Part shown: piece by piece, positions 26,018-34,059 of the stretch
How positions within the stretch are numbered: the first letter of the stretch is position 1
How the letters are laid out: every line of letters begins with the position of its first letter
The notes under the pieces: model-generated
What the model saw: only the letters and a program-made list of their open reading frames with translations
What the model was told of the DNA's origin: nothing
Databases searched by the model: none
Made by a program: the position numbers and the translations under genes
From: Maribacter algarum (ex Zhang et al. 2020)
GTDB lineage: Bacteria; Bacteroidota; Bacteroidia; Flavobacteriales; Flavobacteriaceae
Length of the DNA: 64,000 bases
Assembly: GCF_005885635.1 (NCBI RefSeq)
Contig: NZ_VATY01000001.1
Span: 868,001 to 932,000, forward strand
Reading direction: 5' to 3'

Positions 26018-26478
26018 GTGCTTTTCCTTTTAAAAGCTTTTACAATTTTATGCCAGGCATAGTAACACAAGGTTGACCCAATGATGAACATACTAAAAAA
26101 TGACACACCCATATTGAATCCCATACTTGGTGATTTTTCTATCATTCCTAAGCTTACGAATTGTATTGAATAGAAAGCGAAAACAGCAAATAATAGGAAT
26201 ATAACTATAGGAATAGATTTATCTAGGAAAGTCTTGAGTTTTGGACTAAACCTATTGTAGAAGGCATCAAGGGCTACATAATAGTTTGATGACTTTAGGG
26301 CGAGTCCGGAAGCAAAGGAAATGGCATAAATAAAAAGTATACGCGATGCTTCCTCCGTCCACGAAGGCGTTTCAAACCAAGAAAAGCGACAGATAATCTG
26401 AAGCAAAACCATGGCAATCAAGCCCCAAGTACTGACAAGGGTACCAACCTTAAGAATTTTACCTATTGCTTTTCGCAT
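26014..26478 (-). CDS. dctQ: TRAP transporter small permease (DctQ)
   Basis: The 154-residue protein has four hydrophobic segments and the DctQ-typical motif W-T-E-E-A-S-R-I-L-F-I-Y after the second segment. It forms the membrane complex with DctM. Its start lies 20 bases inside the end of the binding-protein gene, and its stop overlaps the DctM start, so the three subunits are translationally coupled. Confidence 0.93.
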   Translation of the reverse strand: MRKAIGKILKVGTLVSTWGLIAMVLLQIICRFSWFETPSWTEEASRILFIYAISFASGLALKSSNYYVALDAFYNRFSPKLKTFLDKSIPIVIFLLFAVFAFYSIQFVSLGMIEKSPSMGFNMGVSFFSMFIIGSTLCYYAWHKIVKAFKRKST

Positions 26479-27496
26479 GTGCTTCTTGTTCGCGTTTCAA
26501 TTCGTGATATATTTCTTGCATCTCGGGGGATAAACTATCATATATGGCTTGCTCGCACTTCTTGGCAAATGCTTCGGTATCCACTTCTATCAATTCCATG
26601 CCTTTGTCCTTCAAGACTTGCTGTATTTTTTTTTCGTTTTCCAAAAAAAGGTCATGCTCATACTTCTGCATTTCCCTACCAGCTTGAATAACAAGTTCTT
26701 GAAGGTCAGGAGGTAATTTCTGAAACTGCTTTTCACCAATTACAGCATAGACCCAACTTATCACATGCCCTGTGAGATTTACATATTTCTGTACCTCAGC
26801 AAAACCCCCATTATTAATCATGGCAAAGGGATTTTCCTGTCCTTGAATAGTTCCCTGCTGTAAAGAGGTGAAAACTTCGGAAAATGCCATAGGCGTTGGT
26901 TTTGCACCCAGCGCACTCCATGTAGTAACAAAGGAGGGAACATTGGGAACCCGCAAAATCATTCCATTTAGGTCATCAGGATGTCGAATTGGTCTATTGG
27001 AAGTCAAATGCCTCGGTCCACGTTCAAAATGACACAAGGCCCGGACTCCTGCTTTCTCAATCATTTCCGTCTCCATCAATTTACCCACGCGACCATTGAT
27101 ATATAGGTTCATATCGGTGGAATCTTTCATCAAATAGGGAAGCTCACAAAAGGTGGCTACCTCAAACCAATTTGTCAAGGTGGAACCGGTGGTGGTTATA
27201 TCAATAACCTCAGCTTGAATCAAGCGAATCGCTTCAATCTCCTTCGCCAACTGTTCCGAAGGGTACAATTGAACTTCGATACGTCCCTTGGAGCGTTCTT
27301 CTAAAATTTGTTTGAAATAGTCAAAGGCTTTATACCAAGTATGGTCTTCCTTGACAATAATTGCTGTTCGAAATAAGAATTCAGGTTGGTTGGCCTCAGG
27401 TTTACAACCTATAAAAAGTAGTAGCACAAAAGCCGTACTGCAAAAAGTAAGCAGTAGACTCCTTCGATTCTTTTTTATTGGGACTTTTCCATCCAT
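26459..27496 (-). CDS. dctP: TRAP transporter substrate-binding protein (DctP), probable lipoprotein
   Basis: The start at 27496 (MDGKVPIKK) is chosen because it lies just after the stop of the upstream RidA gene; an ATG at 27517 would overlap that gene. The 345-residue protein has a signal sequence ending LFIGC, likely a lipid-anchored form. Family features include the YPSEQLAKEIEAIRLIQAEVID segment, LRVPNVPSF with the carboxylate-binding arginine, and the QGQENPFAMINN block. The arginine implies a carboxylate ligand, so an acid such as a keto-acid or sugar acid is expected. Confidence 0.93.
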   Translation of the reverse strand: MDGKVPIKKNRRSLLLTFCSTAFVLLLFIGCKPEANQPEFLFRTAIIVKEDHTWYKAFDYFKQILEERSKGRIEVQLYPSEQLAKEIEAIRLIQAEVIDITTTGSTLTNWFEVATFCELPYLMKDSTDMNLYINGRVGKLMETEMIEKAGVRALCHFERGPRHLTSNRPIRHPDDLNGMILRVPNVPSFVTTWSALGAKPTPMAFSEVFTSLQQGTIQGQENPFAMINNGGFAEVQKYVNLTGHVISWVYAVIGEKQFQKLPPDLQELVIQAGREMQKYEHDLFLENEKKIQQVLKDKGMELIEVDTEAFAKKCEQAIYDSLSPEMQEIYHELKREQEAHAKSNR

Positions 27497-27497
27497 C

Positions 27498-28073
27498 CTA
27501 TTCGTAAACCTCAACAATCATTTCGACTTCAATAGCAATGTTGCTTGGAAGTGCCCCCATTCCAACGGCGGCTCTGGCATGTTTTCCCTTATCCCCAAAA
27601 ACGGCCACCATCAAATCGGAATACCCATTAACCACTTTGGGTTGGTCTGTGAAATCGGGCATGGAATTCACCATTCCTTTTACCTTGACAATACGTTTCA
27701 CCTTATTTAGATTGCCCAACTCGGCCTTCAAGACAGAAAGTTGATTGATTCCCGTAATGCGAGCTGCTTCATATCCCTCTTCAATGGTCAGGTCGGCACC
27801 TAACTTGCCCGTAATATTTTCGCCATCTGCTTTTCGGGGTCCTTTACCAGCTAGAAAAATCAAATTCCCTGTTCGGACCGCATTTACATAATTAGCGACA
27901 GGAGCCGAAGGAGTACTTAATTCAATACCTAGTTCTTGAAGTTTAGCCTCCGGATTGTAATTTGGGTCAATGGCTTCTTGAACTTCTTCGGTTACTTTTT
28001 CTTCTTTAACTTCCTTGACTTGATTACATGAAAAAGCAAGTAAAAGAGCAAGGCATAAATAGATTTTATTCAT
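27498..28073 (-). CDS. Lipid-anchored RidA-family protein
   Basis: The 191-residue protein has a signal peptide with lipobox AFSC (cysteine 16), a glutamate/lysine-rich linker of about 30 residues, and a full RidA (YjgF) domain from about residue 45. The domain keeps the active-site arginine in ARAAVGMGALP and the N-V-E-type end strand IAIEVEMIVEVYE. RidA proteins hydrolyse reactive enamine/imine intermediates released by PLP-dependent lyases. Export of a RidA protein is unusual. It lies in an operon with an exported PLP lyase-like protein, which gives it an obvious possible job. Confidence 0.88.
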   Translation of the reverse strand: MNKIYLCLALLLAFSCNQVKEVKEEKVTEEVQEAIDPNYNPEAKLQELGIELSTPSAPVANYVNAVRTGNLIFLAGKGPRKADGENITGKLGADLTIEEGYEAARITGINQLSVLKAELGNLNKVKRIVKVKGMVNSMPDFTDQPKVVNGYSDLMVAVFGDKGKHARAAVGMGALPSNIAIEVEMIVEVYE

Positions 28074-28099
28074 AATATTTGCGTTTGGTTATTGACAAT

Positions 28100-29317
28100 T
28101 TAGACGTTTTCAAGAACTTCCTTTACACGTTGCGCAACAATTCGTTCTTGACCGAGTTCCATCATCCAAGTGGTAATCCCTACTTGTTCTTTGTTTCCGA
28201 CCGTTTCTATGGATGGATGTCCATCCCGTAATCGTTTACGCATTTCGTCTGTGGATATACCCACTTCCTTTTCATCCCATCTAATATACAAACTAGGAAC
28301 ATGATTCGCATGTGGAGGCACATGAATTTCGGTTTTAACTCCTTTTACAGAAAGTGCGCTGTCGCTGATTAATTTGATTTGACTTTCCCAAAGTTCCCAT
28401 TCCTTTTGGTGATCTCTAGAAAGATAAAGCTCCAAGGCTACCATCATGCCCAGGACTTCTTCCTTATTTACTTTCATCCCACGTGCAATAGTGGTTCCCC
28501 TTGGTGGAGTGTGTAATCTTGCGGCTTCAATGTATTCTCTTTTTCCTAATAGCAAACCGGCACTCTGGGGACCTCGAATTCCTTTTCCTCCTGAAAAACA
28601 AACCAAATCAAAGCCTAACTTCGTAAACTTAAAAAGGTTTTCTACCGGAGGGACGTCAGCAGCACAATCGATAAATGTCGGAACATTAAGTTTTTTTCCC
28701 AAGGCAACGAATTCCTCCCATTTGATTTCACCATTATCCGTATTGGCATTTAAAAACCAAAGCATGGCTGTTTTATCATTTACGGCCTTTTCCAGTTCTT
28801 TTGCAGTTTCGATTTCCACAATATTCGCCCCCGTATTTATAAGTGCATGGGTATACCCGATGGAATGTCCTTTTTGAACAATGACCTCATCTTTTAATCC
28901 AGTAGTATCAGGAAGCTGAGCGACCTTTTTTTCATCCATTCCACACATAATCCCTGCGAGACCAATAGTCATTGCTCCAAAAGCACCTGATGTTACGGTG
29001 GCATATTCGCAATCCAGCAACTCTGCAATTCGCTCACCTACCTTGTCATGAAGCTCATCTAAATTGACATATTCGGTTGCACCGTAGCTAATGGCATCGG
29101 TTACTTCTTTGTGCATGAGAGAACCCGTCATTGAAGTGTAAGTCCCCGCTGCATTGATAAAAGTGCGCAGACCCAATTCTTTGAAAAAATCCCGGCCAGC
29201 CTGTTCTAGGAATACTTCCTCAGATGCCTTTGCGGTCAATAGACTTGGCCCGAACATTCCCCCAACAAGGGGAAGCGTCGATACTATTTTTAATGCTTTT
29301 CTTCTACTAGTGCCCAT
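28100..29317 (-). CDS. Exported SelA-like PLP enzyme (D-glucosaminate ammonia-lyase type)
   Basis: The start at 29317 gives a 405-residue protein beginning MGTSRRKALKIV, a Tat-like twin-arginine signal. An ATG at 29338 lies inside a palindromic repeat and is rejected. The fold is aminotransferase-class V/SelA-like, with PLP-binding D218 in FIDCAADVPP and the Schiff-base lysine K245 in FSGGKGIRGPQSAG. Closest recognisable families are the DgaE/EF_0838-type enzymes that eliminate ammonia from D-glucosaminate derivatives, not tRNA-dependent SelA. Tat export would allow the folded, cofactor-loaded enzyme to reach the periplasm. Neighbours are two exported RidA proteins and an RraA-like aldolase. 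Confidence 0.82.
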   Translation of the reverse strand: MGTSRRKALKIVSTLPLVGGMFGPSLLTAKASEEVFLEQAGRDFFKELGLRTFINAAGTYTSMTGSLMHKEVTDAISYGATEYVNLDELHDKVGERIAELLDCEYATVTSGAFGAMTIGLAGIMCGMDEKKVAQLPDTTGLKDEVIVQKGHSIGYTHALINTGANIVEIETAKELEKAVNDKTAMLWFLNANTDNGEIKWEEFVALGKKLNVPTFIDCAADVPPVENLFKFTKLGFDLVCFSGGKGIRGPQSAGLLLGKREYIEAARLHTPPRGTTIARGMKVNKEEVLGMMVALELYLSRDHQKEWELWESQIKLISDSALSVKGVKTEIHVPPHANHVPSLYIRWDEKEVGISTDEMRKRLRDGHPSIETVGNKEQVGITTWMMELGQERIVAQRVKEVLENV

Positions 29318-29336
29318 AATTAAATGTTTTATTGTC

Positions 29337-29356
29337 ATTCCCGTGAAGACGGGAAT
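29337..29356 (-). repeat. dRS3-like palindromic repeat, copy 2
   Basis: Read on the minus strand, ATTCCCGT and ACGGGAAT flank CTTC, with G before and GACA after. It lies between the SelA-like gene and the second RidA gene. The stem differs from copy 1 by a compensated base pair. Confidence 0.85.
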
Positions 29357-29371
29357 CTGTTTACCGTTATA

Positions 29372-29857
29372 TTAATCAACCGCTGCAATACAGTCCATTT
29401 CTACCAGTGATTTCCCTGGAACTCCACCATAGGTAGCCACTGTTGTTCGTACTGGCGGATTTTTTCCAAAACGTCCACGAAATACTTCGTTCATTCCTTT
29501 GTAATCGGCAAGGTCAGCTAGGTATACATTTACCTTCAGAACCTGTTCCATAGAAGAACCGTTTGCTTCCAATCCTTTTTGAAGTTCCTGTAAAACAATT
29601 TCAGTGTGTGCTTTGATTTCGTAGGGTTCTACATGTGCTCCTTTTCCAGCAATGTAAAGTGTATTACCATGTTTTACTGCTCCTGAGAAAAGAGGAATAT
29701 CTTGATCCATTACGATATCGCTAGCTTCTTTTATTGGGGTTTTTGATTTATTCTTAGTCATCGCATTGGCCGAACCAATTCCGAACAATGCCGCTATACC
29801 CATTCCTATTTTTTTGAAGGATGCCCTTCTTGTTGTTTTGTTTTCCATATTGTTCAT
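29372..29857 (-). CDS. Exported RidA-family protein, Tat-like signal
   Basis: The 161-residue protein starts with MENKTTRRASFKKIGMGIAA (from the fourth residue), a twin-arginine-type signal ending near ANAM. The mature part is a RidA domain with GNTLYIAGKGAH, the long helix VLQELQKGLEANGSSMEQVLKV and the C-terminal RTTVATYGGVPGKSLVEMDCIA. The active-site arginine sits in VRTTV. It is a second, divergent RidA paralogue in the same operon, on the other side of the SelA-like gene. Either ATG (29857 or 29848) is possible. Confidence 0.87.
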   Translation of the reverse strand: MNNMENKTTRRASFKKIGMGIAALFGIGSANAMTKNKSKTPIKEASDIVMDQDIPLFSGAVKHGNTLYIAGKGAHVEPYEIKAHTEIVLQELQKGLEANGSSMEQVLKVNVYLADLADYKGMNEVFRGRFGKNPPVRTTVATYGGVPGKSLVEMDCIAAVD

Positions 29858-29870
29858 TTTCTAAGTTGTT

Positions 29871-30788
29871 TTACCACATTCGTTTTTTAAGAAGTTCTTG
29901 TATTTGTGCTTTCGGAACAGGAAGATCATCGATATGGTCATTCAGCCATTTTGAAAAATCTTTTTCGATTTCCTCTGACCATTTATTATCAATTTGCCCT
30001 GGAGTATATTTTCCCTCCTTTAAGCGAGTTATACCAAATAAATCACGTAAACGGACAACCTCTGAGGTCACCACCACTTTTTCCGCCAAATGAGCGGGGA
30101 TGAACATAACGCCTTCTTTCTTCCCTAAAATAATATCCCCAGGCAGAACGGTCGCGGCTCCAATACGAATAGGCGAATTAATACTTAACAACATCACTTC
30201 CGTCAAAAATGATGGATGCCATTCCCTTACGAATACATTGAAACCTTCAATTTCCGAAAGCCCCTCTTGATCCCTACTAGAGGCATTAAAAACCACGCCT
30301 GTTTTTGATTTGGCATAAATTGCATTTCCTAAATTGTCACCTATCAAAGTGCCGTCTACAATTTTCCCAAAGCCGTCAGCTACATATACATCTCCCATTT
30401 GAAGCATGTCGATTGGCCAGGAGTTTGTATTTCCAATTTGGCCATCGGCCTTACCCTTCTTTTTAATTTGGTCTGATACATCGGGGCGATTAGGCATATA
30501 TTGAACGGTAAGTGCACGACCAACTACGGGAACGTCATCATGTAAGGGTTCCCAACCCCCTTCAAATTGATTGTGATATCCTTCGTTTCTTAAAACGCCC
30601 CAAGCTTCCTCAATGGCAACTTCTTTCATTCGTTCCAAAATATCGTCAGCTACTTTGGGCCTTCCATCTTCAAAACGTTCTCCCTCCCATTGGGGTGTTA
30701 AAAAAATAATTTGTTCTTTGGATGCGGTTTGAGAGGCTGCAAAATTGCATCCAACAAAAAACAATACCATCAAATTAATAAATCGCAT
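29871..30788 (-). CDS. Exported RraA-like protein (HMG/CHA-aldolase superfamily)
   Basis: The 305-residue protein has a signal sequence (residues 1-20) and a RraA-like fold. The metal/substrate motif is reduced to GDNLGNAIYAKSK followed by NASSRD, where the arginine-aspartate pair of 4-hydroxy-4-methyl-2-oxoglutarate aldolases is kept. The strand-turn GDIILGKKEGVMFIP is also typical. Cytosolic relatives cleave or decarboxylate 2-keto acids, giving pyruvate; true RraA inhibitors of RNase E lack the R-D pair. Export is unusual. In this operon it could cleave a keto-deoxy sugar acid. The reaction is inferred. Confidence 0.8.
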   Translation of the reverse strand: MRFINLMVLFFVGCNFAASQTASKEQIIFLTPQWEGERFEDGRPKVADDILERMKEVAIEEAWGVLRNEGYHNQFEGGWEPLHDDVPVVGRALTVQYMPNRPDVSDQIKKKGKADGQIGNTNSWPIDMLQMGDVYVADGFGKIVDGTLIGDNLGNAIYAKSKTGVVFNASSRDQEGLSEIEGFNVFVREWHPSFLTEVMLLSINSPIRIGAATVLPGDIILGKKEGVMFIPAHLAEKVVVTSEVVRLRDLFGITRLKEGKYTPGQIDNKWSEEIEKDFSKWLNDHIDDLPVPKAQIQELLKKRMW

Positions 30789-30811
30789 AGGTTCTCTTTT
30801 TTTATTTTATT

Positions 30812-32062
30812 CTATTTATCCCATGATTCGGAGGCCAATCCATTTAAATCATAGACCACTTTTCCATCTCGAATGGTGAGTTCGCATTCCAGTTTTTTAT
30901 TCCCTTTCATTCGTTTTCCCTTTGTATCGATAAAGCCAAAATCACCCGCTCTTTGATTCAAGATAGTTATGTCGGCAACAGCCCCTACTGACAAATGCCC
31001 TAAATCTTCCCGTTTGATAATCTTTGCAGAATTCCATGTTGTGGCAGCAAGTACTTCGTTAAGCGGCATATTCAGATTTAGAAATTTTGACATCACATTG
31101 ATAATATCTTTCATGCCGCCATTCATACTTCCTGTATGAAGGTCGGTACTTATTGAATTCGGTTTGAACCCTTGTTTCATTGCAGGAACAACTTGTTCAA
31201 AAAGAAAGCTTCCCCCACCGTGACCTACGTCGAAAATAATTCCTCTTTTTTGGGCGGCCCATGCAAAATCCTCTACTTTACCTTGCTCATTTACAATAGG
31301 GGTTCGTCCATTTACATGTGCATATGCGTGTGTAAAAATATCACCAGGACGAAGCTTTTCCATAAATAATGTTTGAAGGGATAGTTCAGGCTCACTCCCT
31401 CCAAAGTCAACCATGATAGGTATATCCGCCAATTTACCGGCCTCAACGGCCCTTTCGGTCGGAGTCCAATCAAAACCACTAAAGTGCGCCAATTTGACCC
31501 CAACTATATGTTCGGGAAATTGCTTGGCCACCATCGCAGTGAGTTTAGGGTCCATGTCGGCAATATTCTGTTCAATCGCGCCTCCTTTCATTCCAGAACC
31601 GATAATATTCAAAAAAGAAAGTACTCTGGTTTTGGACCGATCAATGACATTTTCTTTGAATGTTCTAAAATTGCGCCAACCGGCACCCCCAACATCGACA
31701 ATTGTTGTTACTCCACTTCGAAAACTGAATCCATCAGGTGGAAGGGCCGTAAAACTATTGCTCAAGTACGCATTCGGTTCAGTCCCAAAAAAGTTATGGC
31801 TATGAATATCCAATAACCCAGGTGATACAAACAAGCCCTTTGCATCAATCACTTTAGAGGCCTTCGAAGCAGGTATAGCTGTTTCTACTTGTGCAATTTT
31901 TCCATCCTTTATCGCAACATCGATGACTTTGTCGATTCCATTCTTGGCATCTATGACATGTCCGTTCTTGATGAGAATATCAAACTCCTGCGCATTCAAA
32001 AAACAGGAAAAAAGCAATGCTATCATTAAAAACCAACTGGTAAATCTATTTTTGTTTTCCAT
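30812..32062 (-). CDS. Exported amidohydrolase/deacetylase (EF_0837-like)
   Basis: The 416-residue metalloenzyme has a signal peptide ending CFLNAQ (about residue 24). The amidohydrolase motifs are complete. HxH is in LLDIHSHNFFG, the carboxylated-type lysine in GVKLAHFSGF, histidines in HAYAHVNG and DVGHGGGSF, and the late aspartate in STDLHTGSMNGG. This group, annotated as amidohydrolase/deacetylase, is often found beside SelA-like ammonia-lyases, exactly as here. It probably removes an N-acyl group from an amino sugar or amino acid in the periplasm. Substrate inferred. Confidence 0.87.
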   Translation of the reverse strand: MENKNRFTSWFLMIALLFSCFLNAQEFDILIKNGHVIDAKNGIDKVIDVAIKDGKIAQVETAIPASKASKVIDAKGLFVSPGLLDIHSHNFFGTEPNAYLSNSFTALPPDGFSFRSGVTTIVDVGGAGWRNFRTFKENVIDRSKTRVLSFLNIIGSGMKGGAIEQNIADMDPKLTAMVAKQFPEHIVGVKLAHFSGFDWTPTERAVEAGKLADIPIMVDFGGSEPELSLQTLFMEKLRPGDIFTHAYAHVNGRTPIVNEQGKVEDFAWAAQKRGIIFDVGHGGGSFLFEQVVPAMKQGFKPNSISTDLHTGSMNGGMKDIINVMSKFLNLNMPLNEVLAATTWNSAKIIKREDLGHLSVGAVADITILNQRAGDFGFIDTKGKRMKGNKKLECELTIRDGKVVYDLNGLASESWDK

Positions 32063-32083
32063 ATTTTATCCCATTAAATACAA

Positions 32084-33838
32084 TTATTCTCCTACCGTCA
32101 CGGGGATTTCGGTATTCTTTTCTTCTAGGTCACTTCTTCGACTGGCAACCTCATCGCTTTTGATGGCACTCGCATCATTTCCAAAATTAGCGCGTATAAA
32201 AGTCAACACATCCGCGATTTCAGTATCGCTTAAAAAACTATGCTGTGGCATTACTCCGTTGTAGGTCTCTTCATTGATTTGCATTTCACCTTCCATACCT
32301 TCTAAAATAATGTCAATCAATCGTTCTTTATCACCACTAACCCAATCGGTATTTGTCAAAGGCGGGAATCTTCCTGTAGCTCCCCCTCCATCTTTTTGAT
32401 GACAGTTCGCGCAATATGTATTGTAAACAACTTCGCCTGGTGAATTTGCTTCTTGTGCTAAATCATCTTTTACTTTATCAGGAGTACGCACGTGAGTTTC
32501 CAATTTCCGCTGCTCCATTTGTGCAAGTTGTGCTTCCCCAAAATTATTTTTATCTCCATCAAAGGTGATTTTCCAAATTCTACCCTTAACAGAATCCGAA
32601 ATGTACATAGCTCCATCTTTGTCGAAAGCGATTCCCATCGGTCTTAACTTGGCGTCTTTTACACTTTCAATGGGGTCAACTCCCGCGAAACCATCGGCAA
32701 AAACTTCCCAATCACCGCTGGGGTTTCCATCTTTAAAAGGAACAAAGGCAACAATATAACCTGACTGCGGATATGGCGCACGATTCGTAGACCCATGAAA
32801 GGCGATAAAAGCACCATGCTTATAGCGTTCGGGAAACTGGTCTCCCTCATAAAATACCAAATCATTTGGTGCCCAATGCCCTGGAAAACCAATTAGCGGG
32901 TCATCAAATTCAGCGCATCGACCAATTATATCGCCATCGCCCCCATATTCGGGAGCCAAGACTTTTTTGCCCTTGATTTGATCATAGTAACAATAGGGCC
33001 ATCCAAAGTCAGAACCTTCGGTTACTCGTATAAATTCCTCAGAAGGCAAAAGAGCACTTTCCCAAGGACTGAATCTATCAGGAAACAATCGCAATAAATC
33101 ATCGCGACCGTGCATTGCGATATACAGGTTTTCATCAACAGGGTTCCAATCCATGGCCACTACTGAACGGATTCCTGTGGCATATTTATACCCATCCTTT
33201 TGGGTCTGTCCTAGGGTATTCGCATCGAAGCGCCAAACGCCACCATGATGTTCAAGTTGAGGGCAAGGGTCCATACCAGGGGCCCCTGGAGTTCTTTTCG
33301 GGTCTTGACAAGCATTTGACGGAGCACCAAAAGGCACATATAAGTTTCCTTTATTATCAAAGGCGATAGGCTTACCGATATGCTCATGCTTACCATGTTC
33401 ATGGTCGTCGGTTACAACAACTTCCATCTCGCCATCTGGGACCATACTTCCAGGTTTTAGCTTGTAACGATAGACTACGAGTTCTGAACTAAAGTACATA
33501 TAGCCATTGTAGATTCGCATGGCCGTGGCATAGCTCCATTTTTGTTTTGACCTATAGGCTCCGAATTTTTCAATATCATCTGCCCTGCCATCACCATCGT
33601 TGTCCTTGAGTGCTATAATTCCAGCTTTATCATGTGACTCCCTCAACTTTCCATAGAGCACTCCGTCATCTGATATAGCCATATGACGTACACGCTCTTT
33701 TACCTCATCAACCATAATGACTGCATTGAAATTATCAGGAAGCAAAAGACCGCCATTCGGAAGTTCTGGAGAACACCCAAAAAGTAAAAAGATAACGAAG
33801 AGTATAGGGAATCTTCGCAGATAGGTTTTGGTCATCAT
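32084..33838 (-). CDS. PQQ/sorbosone-type sugar dehydrogenase fused to cytochrome c
   Basis: The 584-residue protein has a signal sequence with lipobox-like LFGC (cysteine about 22) and a six-bladed propeller of the soluble aldose/sorbosone dehydrogenase type. Propeller marks include DNDGDGRADD, YATGIRSVVAMDWNP, TEGSDFGWPYCYYDQIKG and MGIAFDKDGAMYISDS. A C-terminal cytochrome c follows, with CANCH at 476-480 and a distal methionine region (GVMPQHSFL). Such proteins oxidise the C1 hydroxyl of aldoses and pass electrons to haem. It is the first gene of the nine-gene operon; its promoter region holds a LacI-like operator. Substrate and PQQ dependence are inferred. Confidence 0.88.
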   Translation of the reverse strand: MMTKTYLRRFPILFVIFLLFGCSPELPNGGLLLPDNFNAVIMVDEVKERVRHMAISDDGVLYGKLRESHDKAGIIALKDNDGDGRADDIEKFGAYRSKQKWSYATAMRIYNGYMYFSSELVVYRYKLKPGSMVPDGEMEVVVTDDHEHGKHEHIGKPIAFDNKGNLYVPFGAPSNACQDPKRTPGAPGMDPCPQLEHHGGVWRFDANTLGQTQKDGYKYATGIRSVVAMDWNPVDENLYIAMHGRDDLLRLFPDRFSPWESALLPSEEFIRVTEGSDFGWPYCYYDQIKGKKVLAPEYGGDGDIIGRCAEFDDPLIGFPGHWAPNDLVFYEGDQFPERYKHGAFIAFHGSTNRAPYPQSGYIVAFVPFKDGNPSGDWEVFADGFAGVDPIESVKDAKLRPMGIAFDKDGAMYISDSVKGRIWKITFDGDKNNFGEAQLAQMEQRKLETHVRTPDKVKDDLAQEANSPGEVVYNTYCANCHQKDGGGATGRFPPLTNTDWVSGDKERLIDIILEGMEGEMQINEETYNGVMPQHSFLSDTEIADVLTFIRANFGNDASAIKSDEVASRRSDLEEKNTEIPVTVGE

Positions 33839-33989
33839 GCTATCTCAATCTTAGAGTTAGTCTTTGTCTTTAATCAAATACAGACATTGTTGTAGGGGCA
33901 TTAAATGACTGCCATTTGAAGGTCGTTGGGGGGAATAAACTAATGCTTTAAGGTAATCCACTTTTGTTGAAAAAACAAGATTTAATTTC

Positions 33990-34011
33990 AAAATGTGTAC
34001 GAACACATTTT
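33990..34011 (-). promoter_or_regulatory. LacI-type operator upstream of the TRAP/amino-sugar operon
   Basis: The arms AAAATGTGTAC and GAACACATTTT form a 22-base palindrome with ten of eleven positions matching and a central CG, the layout of LacI-family operators. It lies about 150 bases upstream of the first gene of the minus-strand operon. A related site occurs at 53293-53310. Confidence 0.6.
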
Positions 34012-34059
34012 TCAAAGCACCTAATTATCAATGGAATAAATTTACAGGAAGCTAATTCG

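Noticed and set aside
31413-31805. 130-codon plus-strand frame antisense to the amidohydrolase
   Set aside because: The amidohydrolase strand has all metal motifs; the antisense frame has none.
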